A program made the position numbers and the translations under genes. 5,887 bases of DNA. Source: Cellulomonas sp. (GTDB lineage Bacteria > Actinomycetota > Actinomycetes > Actinomycetales > Cellulomonadaceae). Numbering within the stretch: position 1 is the first letter of the stretch; each line of letters starts with the position of its first letter. Location: positions 1 through 5,887 of the forward strand of contig JAPSIJ010000162.1 in assembly GCA_031178805.1 (NCBI GenBank), read 5' to 3'. Of the stretch, positions 1 through 5,614 are shown one piece after another. The notes under the pieces were generated by a model. That model was not told the origin of the DNA and did no database searches. It was given only the letters and a program-made list of their open reading frames with translations.

Positions 1-385
1 CGCGGCGGCGACCCGCGCGGAGCGGCTGCTGCGCTCCCCGGTCGCCCGGCGCGGGCTCGACCTCGTGCACCGGTTCGGGCCGTTCGCCGTGACGTTCGCG
101 TACCTGACCGTCGGCGTGCAGACCGCCGTGTTCGTCGCCTCCGGGGTGGTCCGGATGCCGTACCCGCGGTTCGTGCTCGCGTCGGTCCCCGGCAGCATCG
201 CCTGGGCCGTCATCTGGGGCACCGTCGGCCTGGGCGCCGTCTGGGCCGCCGTGCGGCTGGCGTCCACGTCGCCGTGGGCGCTCGCCGCGGTGCTGGTGCT
301 GCTGGCCGGGCTGGTCACGTGGCTCGTCCTGCGCGCCCGCGCCCGCCGGACGCCGCACCCCGCCCGCACGGACGAGCTCGTCTGA
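1..385 (+). CDS. DedA/VTT-family membrane protein, C-terminal part (5' end outside window)
   Basis: The frame is open from the left edge to a TGA at 383-385, giving 127 visible residues; a GTG at 65 lies inside the conserved domain and is unlikely to be the real start. The visible part holds the second half of a VTT (SNARE-associated, DedA) domain: a basic stretch (residues 1-24), a hydrophobic re-entrant or membrane segment (25-50), the family-typical RMPYPRF turn (51-57), a membrane segment with G64, W68 and G76, and a last membrane helix (about 92-110) followed by an Arg-rich cytoplasmic tail. DedA proteins are inner-membrane proteins; several are undecaprenyl-phosphate translocases or support membrane homeostasis. 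Where typical members carry an RFxPGxRT motif this protein has YLTVGVQT (residues 34-41), so both usual arginines are replaced. It therefore belongs to a divergent subgroup and its substrate is unknown. It converges on uppS with a 51-base gap. Confidence 0.8.
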   Translation, partial: AAATRAERLLRSPVARRGLDLVHRFGPFAVTFAYLTVGVQTAVFVASGVVRMPYPRFVLASVPGSIAWAVIWGTVGLGAVWAAVRLASTSPWALAAVLVLLAGLVTWLVLRARARRTPHPARTDELV

Positions 386-401
386 CCCTGCGCGCGCGCC
401 T

Positions 402-429
402 GCCCGCTCGCCCCGGGCGGCGTGCGGGC
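402..429. terminator. Hairpin between convergent DedA-like gene and uppS
   Basis: A GCCCGC (402-407) / GCGGGC (424-429) inverted repeat encloses a 16-base GC-rich loop that can itself pair partly. It lies in the 51-base gap between two converging stop codons and could end transcripts from both sides. There is no T-tract on either strand, which is common for actinobacterial terminators but leaves the call tentative. Confidence 0.45.
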
Positions 430-436
430 GCGGGCG

Positions 437-1213
437 TCAGGCGGTGACGGGCTTGTCGACCGCGCCGCCGTAGCGGCGGTCGCGGCGGGCGTAGGTCTCG
501 ACCGCGCGCCACAGGTGCCGGCGGTCCACGTCCGGCCACGGCTCGTCGAGGAACACCATCTCCGCGTACGCGGCCTGCCAGATCATGAAGTTGGACGTGC
601 GCTGCTCCCCCGACGAGCGCAGGAACAGGTCCACGTCGGGGAGGTCCGGCTCGTCGAGGTAGCGCTGCACGGTCTTCTCGGTGACCTTGTCGGCCTTGAG
701 CCGGCCGGCCGCGACGTCCTGGGCGATGGCCTTGGCCGCGTCGGCGATCTCCGCGCGCCCGCCGTAGTTCACGCACATGGTCAGGGTGCAGGTGCTGTTG
801 CCGGCGGTCAGCCGCTCGGCCTCCTCCAGCTCGCTGATCACCGAGCGCCACAGCCGCGGACGCCGGCCGGCCCACCGGACCCGGACGCCCCAGGAGTTCA
901 TCACGTCCCGGCGCCGGCGCAGGACGTCGCGGTTGAACCCCATGAGGAACCGCACCTCCTCCGGCGACCGCGACCAGTTCTCCGTCGAGAACGCGTACGC
1001 CGAGATGTGCGTGACGCCGATCTCGATGGCCCCGGCCACCACGTCCAGGAGGGACGCCTCCCCCGCGGCGTGCCCGGCGGTCCGCGGCAGGCCGCGGGCG
1101 TTGGCCCAGCGGCCGTTGCCGTCCATCACGATGGCCACGTGCTTCGGCACGAGCTCCTTCGGCAGCACGGGCGGGCGGGCCCCGCTCGGGTGCGGGGGCG
1201 GCGGAACCGGCAT
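437..1213 (-). CDS. uppS: Polyprenyl (undecaprenyl/decaprenyl) diphosphate synthase, cis-type
   Basis: This 258-residue protein is a cis-prenyltransferase that adds isopentenyl units to an allylic diphosphate to make the long-chain lipid carrier used for peptidoglycan and other wall polymers, acting in the cytosol at the membrane. Family motifs are complete: MDGNGRWA with catalytic D31, N33 and R35; R44 and H48; the FSTENWSRS block with N79 and R82; and the RSSGEQRTSNF block with R199, R205 and S207. These match E. coli UppS residues at a constant offset of five. The proline-rich N-terminus (residues 4-15) is extra. The ATG start shares its A with the recO stop (TGATG), and a GAGAGGA Shine-Dalgarno sequence lies four bases upstream inside the recO coding end, so translation is probably coupled. 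In Mycobacterium tuberculosis the same pair is Rv2362c-Rv2361c, where the enzyme makes decaprenyl diphosphate. Chain length cannot be told from sequence alone. Confidence 0.96.
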   Translation of the reverse strand: MPVPPPPHPSGARPPVLPKELVPKHVAIVMDGNGRWANARGLPRTAGHAAGEASLLDVVAGAIEIGVTHISAYAFSTENWSRSPEEVRFLMGFNRDVLRRRRDVMNSWGVRVRWAGRRPRLWRSVISELEEAERLTAGNSTCTLTMCVNYGGRAEIADAAKAIAQDVAAGRLKADKVTEKTVQRYLDEPDLPDVDLFLRSSGEQRTSNFMIWQAAYAEMVFLDEPWPDVDRRHLWRAVETYARRDRRYGGAVDKPVTA

Positions 1214-1944
1214 CAGATCCTCTCGACCATCGGCAGCGAGCGCAGCGTGCGCTCCAGGTGGAACTGCGAGTACGCGGACACCAGCCCGTTGCCCTCCTTG
1301 CGGTGCCGCTCCGCGGACGCGTCCGCGACGGCCCAGTCCCCGACCAGCAGGGCGGACAGCAGGTCCAGCGTCTCCGGGGCGGGGGCGGTGGCACCCGGCG
1401 GCCGGCAGGACAGGCACACCGACCCGCCCTGCGCGACGGCGAACGAGTGGTGCGGGCCGGGGCGGCCGCAGCGGGCGCAGTCGGTGAACGAGGGCGCCCA
1501 GCCAGCGATGGCCAGCGCGCGCAGCAGGTAGGAGTCGAGCACCAGCCCCGGCGCGTGCTCGCGGGAGGCCAGCGCGCGGACGGCCCCGACCAGCAGCCAG
1601 TACTGCTGCAGGGCGGGCTCGCGCTCGGCCTCGACCAGCCGCTCGGCGGTCTCCAGCATCACGGTGCCGGCGGTGTAGAGGGCGTAGTCCTCGCAGACCG
1701 GGCGGCCGTAGGCGCCGAGCGTCTCCACCTGGGTGACGATGTCGAGGTTCCGGCCGGTGTTCAGCTGCAGGTCGATGTGCATGAACGGCTCGAGCCGGGA
1801 GCCGAACCGCGAGGTCGTGCGCCGGACGCCCTTGCCGACCGCGCGCACCTTGCCGTGGGTGCGGGTCAGCAGGGTGACGATCCGGTCCGCCTCCCCCAGC
1901 TTGTGGGTGCGCAGCACGATCGCCTCGTCGCGGTAGAGGCTCAC
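1213..1944 (-). CDS. recO: DNA repair/recombination mediator RecO
   Basis: RecO binds single-stranded DNA and SSB and, with RecR, helps load RecA at gaps (RecFOR pathway). The 243-residue product begins with the typical N-terminal OB-fold sequence YRDEAIVLRTHKLGEADRIV (residues 4-23), followed by a helical C-terminal domain with a zinc-finger-like set C156-x2-C159 and C177-x2-C180. The GTG at 1942-1944 was chosen because RecO proteins begin at this point and a GGGGGAG Shine-Dalgarno sequence lies about nine bases upstream. An in-frame ATG at 2088 would add 48 residues, but these look non-coding: they use A/T-ending codons (GGA, TGT, CGA, GAA, AAT, GGT) rarely seen in the genes here and have no RecO counterpart. 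The stop overlaps the uppS start by one base. A 303-base spacer with strong hairpins separates recO from leuA, so recO-uppS probably has its own promoter, although I see no clear -10 box. Confidence 0.95.
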   Translation of the reverse strand: MSLYRDEAIVLRTHKLGEADRIVTLLTRTHGKVRAVGKGVRRTTSRFGSRLEPFMHIDLQLNTGRNLDIVTQVETLGAYGRPVCEDYALYTAGTVMLETAERLVEAEREPALQQYWLLVGAVRALASREHAPGLVLDSYLLRALAIAGWAPSFTDCARCGRPGPHHSFAVAQGGSVCLSCRPPGATAPAPETLDLLSALLVGDWAVADASAERHRKEGNGLVSAYSQFHLERTLRSLPMVERI

Positions 1945-2056
1945 CGGACCATTCTCCCCCGCCGCGCCGCCGATGTGCGCGCAGGCGGGGCCGTGTTCGC
2001 CCTCCGCGTGCGGCGTCCCCCCGCTTCGCACACACCCCGCCGTCATCGGTCCCCCC

Positions 2057-2125
2057 GCGAGGTCGTCCTCTCCCGGCGAGGTCGTCATCTGGGACGGACG
2101 ACGTCGCCGGAAGACGACGACCTCG
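2057..2125. repeat. Two direct and one inverted copy of an 11-base motif upstream of recO
   Basis: GCGAGGTCGTC occurs at 2057-2067 and again at 2076-2086, 19 bases apart. A ten-base inverted copy, GACGACCTCG, sits at 2116-2125. In the recO-strand RNA the inverted copy could pair with either direct copy (10 bp each), so two mutually exclusive hairpins are possible. The repeats lie 113-181 bases upstream of the recO GTG. They could be an operator pair, an RNA switch, part of the leuA terminator region, or chance in GC-rich DNA; the exact match over ten bases three times makes pure chance less attractive. Confidence 0.5.
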
Positions 2126-2148
2126 GAGCGCGGTTGCGGGTACGGCGA

Positions 2149-2198
2149 CGCCCGGCCCCGGCCGCGCGCCGGGTGGGCGCGGTGGTCGGGGCCGGGCG
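2149..2198. terminator. Long hairpin downstream of leuA
   Basis: A perfect 12-bp inverted repeat (2149-2160 with 2187-2198) encloses a second 6-bp stem, CGCGCC (2165-2170) with GGCGCG (2176-2181), around a five-base loop. It lies 50-99 bases beyond the leuA stop, on the leuA-recO spacer. It is a strong RNA structure likely to end or process the leuA transcript before recO. No U-tract follows. Confidence 0.55.
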
Positions 2199-2219
2199 CA
2201 GGGCCGGCAGGGGTGGCGC

Positions 2220-2237
2220 CGGCCCCGTCGGGGGCCG
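2220..2237. terminator. Short GC hairpin directly after leuA
   Basis: A 7-bp perfect stem (2220-2226 with 2231-2237) with a four-base loop starts ten bases after the leuA stop codon. The position and shape fit the first part of a tandem terminator with the larger hairpin at 2149-2198. It lacks a U-tract on the leuA strand. Confidence 0.5.
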
Positions 2238-2247
2238 TGCGCCGGTG

Positions 2248-4008
2248 TCAGGCGACGGCGAACTCGCGCTCCGCGCGGTTCACGGCCGAGATGATCGCCT
2301 TGAGCGAGGCCGTGGTGATCGACGAGTCGATCCCGACGCCCCACAGGGTGCGGTCGCCGACGGCACACTCGACGTAGGCGGCGGCCGCGGCGTCGCCGCC
2401 GGCGGACAGGGCGTGCTCGGCGTAGTCGAGCACCTGGACGCGGACGCCCACCTGGCCGATCGCCTCGACGAACGCCGCGATCGGGCCGTTGCCGGCGGCC
2501 TCGACGGTGCGCTCCACGCCGCCGTCGACCAGGTCGACGGCCAGGGTGTCGAGCCCGGTCTCGGCGGACGTGGTGCGGGTGCCGCGCAGGGCGAACCGGC
2601 CCCACGGCGCGAGGTCCGAACCGGCCTCGACGGGCAGGTACTCGTCCGTGAAGATGCTCCACAGCGCGTCGGCGGTGACCTCGGTGCCGTGCGCGTCGGT
2701 GTACCGCTGCACGACCTGGGAGAACTCGATCTGCAGGCGGCGCGGCAGGTCCAGGTCGCGCTCGGACTTCATCAGGTAGCTGATGCCGCCCTTCCCGGAC
2801 TGCGAGTTGACCCGGATGATCGCCTCGTAGGAGCGGCCCAGGTCCTTCGGGTCGATCGGCAGGTACGGGACGGCCCACTCGATGTGGTCGACGTCCGTGC
2901 CCTCGGCCTCCGCGCGGGCGGCCATGGCGTCCAGGCCCTTCTTGATCGCGTCCTGGTGCGAGCCGGAGAACGCGGTGAAGACGAGGTCGCCGCCGTAGGG
3001 GTGCCGCTCGGGGACGGCCATCTGGTTGCAGTGCTCGACGGTGCGCCGGACGTGGTCGATGTCGCTGAAGTCGATCTGCGGGTCGACGCCCTGGCTGAAC
3101 AGGTTCATGCCGAGCGTCACCAGGCAGACGTTGCCGGTGCGCTCGCCGTTGCCGAACAGGCAGCCCTCGATGCGGTCCGCGCCGGCCAGGTAGCCCAGCT
3201 CGGCGGCGGCGACGGCGGTGCCGCGGTCGTTGTGCGGGTGCAGGGACAGCACGACGTGCTCGCGGTGCCGCAGGTTCCGGCCCATCCACTCGATCGAGTC
3301 GGCGTAGACGTTCGGGGTGGCCATCTCGACCGTCGCGGGCAGGTTGATGATCACCGGCTTCTCGGCCGACGGCTCGAAGACGTCCAGCACGGCGTTGCAG
3401 ATCCGTGCGGCGAACTCGAGCTCGGTGCCGGTGTACGACTCCGGGCTGTACTCGTAGAAGACCTCGGTCTCCGGGACCGTCTCCTCGTACTTCTTGCACA
3501 GCCGCGCGCCCTGCACGGCGATGTCCACGATGCCGTCCTCGTCGGAGCGGAACACGACCTCGCGCTGCAGCACGGACGTCGAGTTGTACAGGTGCACGAT
3601 GGCCTGCTTGGCGCCGGCGATCGCCTCGTACGTCCGCTCGATCAGGTGCTCGCGGGACTGAGTCAGCACCTGGATGACGACGTCGTCGGGGATGCGGCCC
3701 TCCTCGATCAGCATCCGGACGAAGTCGAAGTCGGTCTGCGAGGCGGACGGGAAGCCGACCTCGATCTCCTTGTAGCCCATCTGCACCAGCAGCTCGAACA
3801 TGGCGAGCTTGCGGGCGGCGTTCATCGGCTCGATCAGCGCCTGGTTGCCGTCCCGCAGGTCGACGGCGCACCAGCGTGGGGCCTGGGTGATCCGCTTCGT
3901 GGGCCAGGTGCGGTCCGGCAGCTCGACGCGGATCTGGTCGGCGAAGGGCCGGTACTTGTGCACCGGCATGCCGGAGGGCTGCTGGGCGGTGCGGTCGTGG
4001 TAGCTCAT
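2248..4008 (-). CDS. leuA: 2-isopropylmalate synthase, actinobacterial long form
   Basis: LeuA condenses acetyl-CoA with 2-ketoisovalerate to give 2-isopropylmalate, the first committed and leucine-inhibited step of leucine synthesis in the cytosol. The 586-residue product has a TIM-barrel catalytic domain with DLRDGNQAL (R52 and metal ligand D53), E190, metal ligands H257 and H259 in HPHNDRGT, and the GNGERTGN signature (286-293). H351 and Y382 then fall where the M. tuberculosis enzyme has H379 and Y410, keeping a constant 28-residue offset. Linker subdomains follow, then a C-terminal leucine-binding regulatory domain (about 440-586) with a GNGPIAAFVEAI stretch at 506-517. It is somewhat shorter than the mycobacterial protein, mainly at the N-terminus. 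The ATG start has AAGGA nine bases upstream. Transcription appears to begin at its own promoter, followed by a leader peptide and structured RNA, so both attenuation-like control and feedback inhibition are expected. Confidence 0.97.
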   Translation of the reverse strand: MSYHDRTAQQPSGMPVHKYRPFADQIRVELPDRTWPTKRITQAPRWCAVDLRDGNQALIEPMNAARKLAMFELLVQMGYKEIEVGFPSASQTDFDFVRMLIEEGRIPDDVVIQVLTQSREHLIERTYEAIAGAKQAIVHLYNSTSVLQREVVFRSDEDGIVDIAVQGARLCKKYEETVPETEVFYEYSPESYTGTELEFAARICNAVLDVFEPSAEKPVIINLPATVEMATPNVYADSIEWMGRNLRHREHVVLSLHPHNDRGTAVAAAELGYLAGADRIEGCLFGNGERTGNVCLVTLGMNLFSQGVDPQIDFSDIDHVRRTVEHCNQMAVPERHPYGGDLVFTAFSGSHQDAIKKGLDAMAARAEAEGTDVDHIEWAVPYLPIDPKDLGRSYEAIIRVNSQSGKGGISYLMKSERDLDLPRRLQIEFSQVVQRYTDAHGTEVTADALWSIFTDEYLPVEAGSDLAPWGRFALRGTRTTSAETGLDTLAVDLVDGGVERTVEAAGNGPIAAFVEAIGQVGVRVQVLDYAEHALSAGGDAAAAAYVECAVGDRTLWGVGIDSSITTASLKAIISAVNRAEREFAVA

Positions 4009-4020
4009 CGGGGCGTTTCC

Positions 4021-4096
4021 TTCGGTCGCTGAGGGGTGTCAGCCGGCACACCGAACACCGCGACGAGGATCCGGCCTAGAGGGCCTCGTCGCGGCG
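4021..4096 (-). promoter_or_regulatory. leuA leader RNA with pseudoknot potential (LEU-element-like)
   Basis: In the leuA-strand RNA, CCGCGACGAGG (4094-4084) pairs perfectly over 11 bp with CCTCGTCGCGG (4068-4058); a G-U and a C-G pair extend it to 4096/4056. The 15-base loop holds the leader stop codon and GCCGG (4075-4071), which is complementary to CCGGC (4046-4042) downstream, giving a pseudoknot. GGTGT (4052-4048) can pair with ACACC (4039-4035), which would put that CCGGC in a loop and make the contact a loop-loop kiss. A competing fold pairs TTCGGT (4055-4050) with ACCGAA (4026-4021), which borders the AAGGA ribosome site (4022-4018), and encloses a GCTGA/TCAGC stem (4043-4039 with 4032-4028). 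A conserved pseudoknot called the LEU element is known upstream of leuA in many Actinobacteria; the match here is by position and architecture only. Confidence 0.75.
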
Positions 4097-4126
4097 GCGA
4101 AGGAGGAGGTTCCAGCGCACGAGCAC
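4076..4126 (-). CDS. Leucine-rich leader peptide of leuA (16 residues)
   Basis: A GTG-started frame encodes VLVRWNLLLRRRDEAL (first residue Met in practice) and ends in TAG. Five of 16 residues are leucine, three in a row (codons 7-9: CTC CTC CTT), and CTT is unusual in this GC-rich DNA. The consecutive leucines end only four bases before the 5' arm of the main leader hairpin (4096-4084), so a ribosome waiting for leucyl-tRNA there would block that arm. The start codon lies six bases after a TACAGT -10 box, which implies a leaderless mRNA beginning at the GTG itself, common in Actinobacteria; no well-spaced Shine-Dalgarno sequence is seen. The peptide is probably a sensor with no function of its own. 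The regulatory role is inferred from composition and position. Confidence 0.75.
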   Translation of the reverse strand: MLVRWNLLLRRRDEAL

Positions 4127-4132
4127 GTCAGC

Positions 4133-4163
4133 ACTGTACCCCCCGCCCTCCGGCGGACCGCAA
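4133..4163 (-). promoter_or_regulatory. Probable leuA promoter
   Basis: A TTGCGG -35-like hexamer (4163-4158) and a TACAGT -10 box (4138-4133, matching TAnnnT) are separated by 19 bases. Six bases follow to a G at 4126, the expected start point and also the first base of the leader-peptide GTG. The spacer is one or two bases longer than the usual optimum. The promoter starts only 18 bases after the stop codon of the upstream propeller-protein gene. Confidence 0.6.
4143..4156. terminator. Small hairpin between propeller-protein gene and leuA start point
   Basis: CCGCC and GGCGG arms (5 bp, four-base loop) sit 25 bases after the stop of the propeller-protein gene and fall inside the -35/-10 spacer of the leuA promoter. 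It could weakly terminate the upstream transcript or be an operator-like symmetry. A second inverted repeat, CCGCA (4158-4162) and TGCGG (4174-4178), lies next to it over the -35 box. Both are short and the call is tentative. Confidence 0.3.
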
Positions 4164-4181
4164 CCGCTCAGCATGCGGACG

Positions 4182-5579
4182 TCAGCCGAGCAGCACCACC
4201 TCGTCGCGGGTGCGCAGCACCAGGTGGCCGCCGACGGCGCTCACCGCCCGGACGCCGTCCTCCAGCGGCAGCACCCACTCCAGGTGCCCGTCCGCGAGCC
4301 GCCGGGCCTCCATCGTCGGCGCGCCGCCGCTCGCCCGGCCCGGGCCGAGGACGAGCCGGCCGTCGGTGACCGGCGCCCACCACATCAGCACCCGGGACGG
4401 CGACTCCCAGCCCACGGTGCCGGTCCGGGCGTCCACCACCTGGTAGCCGTCGACCCCCAGCAGCACGAGCCGGCCCGCCGCCTGCATCCGCGCGGCGCGG
4501 TAGGTGTCGAGCCGCCACAGCTCCCGGCCGCCGGGCACCGAGCGGCCGACGAGCGTCCCGCCCTCGTCCAGCACGAGCACGTCGTCGGGGTCGCCGTCGG
4601 TGGCGGCGAGCACCGGGAACAGCGCCCGCGCGGAGAACAGCGGCCGGCCGCGCCGGTCGTGCACCGTCGCCCCGGCGCCGCTGGACCAGGTGGCGAACAC
4701 GTCGCCGGCGAGCGCGCCGACCGCGAACTCCGTGGGCTCCGCGCTGCTGATCTCGGTGCCGTCCGCGGCGGCGAGCACGGTGGCGGACCAGCCCTGCACG
4801 AGCACGAAGTCCGGGTTCACCCGCAGCTGCGACCCGGTGACGATGCCCTCCCGGAGCCGCAGCGGCGTCTCGCCGCGGTACCACCAGCGCCGCGCGCCGT
4901 CCGCCCCGGCGTACCGCCCGACACGCGCGTGCCCGTCGGTGCCGACGGCGATCACGACGAGGTCGTCCCCGAGCCGCTCGGCCGCCGTGAGCCGCCCGGT
5001 CAGCGACCACGTGCCGCGGTCCTCCCCGGTCGCCGCGTCCAGCGCGACCACGCGGGCGGACCGCTCGTCCGGCGCGGGGTGCGGCACGGTGTGCTGCGGC
5101 GTCGGCTCGGTGGGCACCCGCGGGGGCTCGACGACGCACAGCACCACGTCGCCGACGTCGGCCCCGCCGTGCGGGCAGCCCGTGAGCGGCCGCGTGCCGG
5201 ACACCGCGCCGAGGTCGCGGTGCCACACCTGCGCCCCGGTGACCTCGTCGTAGGCGGTGACGCGGAACCGCCGGTCGCGCACCGAGGAGACGACGAGCAC
5301 GCCGCCGGCCGCGAGCACGTCGTCGGTCCGGGCGGCCGGGGCGCGCCAGCGGGCCCACGGCGGCTCGTCGACCCGGGCGACCATCCCCGCGGGGACGGCC
5401 GCGGGCGCGTCACCGCCCCCGGCACGGGCGACGACCTCGGCGACGACGAGGGACAGCAGGACGACGAGGACGACGGGCAGCCAGCGCCGGGACCGGTGCG
5501 GGGGGCCGTCCGGGCGGCGCGCACGCGACGCGGACGCGCGCGGGACCTCAGCGACGTCCACCAGCTCGACGTCCTGCAT
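4182..5579 (-). CDS. Membrane-anchored PQQ-like beta-propeller protein
   Basis: The 465-residue protein has a short basic, Arg-rich cytoplasmic N-terminus (residues 14-32), one membrane helix (about 33-51) and a long extracytoplasmic part. That part carries degenerate PQQ-like propeller repeats of the type (Y/L)D-x2-TG-x3-W, e.g. AYDEVTGAQVW at 109-119, ALDAATGEDRGTW, GADGARRWW, VPGGRELW, VVDARTGTVGW and RLADGHLEW, consistent with a six- to eight-bladed propeller. Two cysteines, C135 and C148, could form a disulfide outside the cell. No catalytic dehydrogenase residues are evident, so cofactor binding is unlikely; such proteins more often serve as scaffolds or sensors. The start is uncertain: an ATG at 5606 would add nine codons, three ending in T (GCT, TCT, GGT), which is out of keeping with the gene, so the ATG at 5579 is preferred. 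It follows the FHA gene by 35 bases in a probable operon. Function unknown. Confidence 0.85.
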   Translation of the reverse strand: MQDVELVDVAEVPRASASRARRPDGPPHRSRRWLPVVLVVLLSLVVAEVVARAGGGDAPAAVPAGMVARVDEPPWARWRAPAARTDDVLAAGGVLVVSSVRDRRFRVTAYDEVTGAQVWHRDLGAVSGTRPLTGCPHGGADVGDVVLCVVEPPRVPTEPTPQHTVPHPAPDERSARVVALDAATGEDRGTWSLTGRLTAAERLGDDLVVIAVGTDGHARVGRYAGADGARRWWYRGETPLRLREGIVTGSQLRVNPDFVLVQGWSATVLAAADGTEISSAEPTEFAVGALAGDVFATWSSGAGATVHDRRGRPLFSARALFPVLAATDGDPDDVLVLDEGGTLVGRSVPGGRELWRLDTYRAARMQAAGRLVLLGVDGYQVVDARTGTVGWESPSRVLMWWAPVTDGRLVLGPGRASGGAPTMEARRLADGHLEWVLPLEDGVRAVSAVGGHLVLRTRDEVVLLG

Positions 5580-5614
5580 CGTCGCACCAGACCGAGCCCG
5601 GCCCATGCGCCACT

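Noticed and set aside
1941..1952. Three-codon frame (ATG GTC CGG TGA) whose stop overlaps the recO GTG.
   Set aside because: It sits between the Shine-Dalgarno sequence and the recO start and could in principle couple translation, but a frame this short is easily chance and nothing supports its use.
1945..2088. 48-residue N-terminal extension of recO from an ATG at 2088.
   Set aside because: Atypical third-base use, no RecO similarity, and a well-placed Shine-Dalgarno sequence before the GTG at 1944.
1258..4032. Very long + strand open frame opposite recO and leuA.
   Set aside because: Its translation mirrors the codon bias of the true antisense genes and shows no domain features; high GC removes stop codons from this frame.
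437..4051. The uppS frame stays open on the - strand through recO and leuA, suggesting a very large protein.
   Set aside because: Upstream of 1213 the translation is Arg/Pro/Gly-rich and low in complexity and overlaps the true recO and leuA frames. It is a typical GC-rich shadow frame.
5580..5606. Longer start for the propeller protein at the ATG at 5606.
   Set aside because: The nine extra codons contain three T-ending codons, unlike the rest of the gene, and no strong ribosome site precedes it. It remains possible because it would sit only eight bases after the FHA stop.
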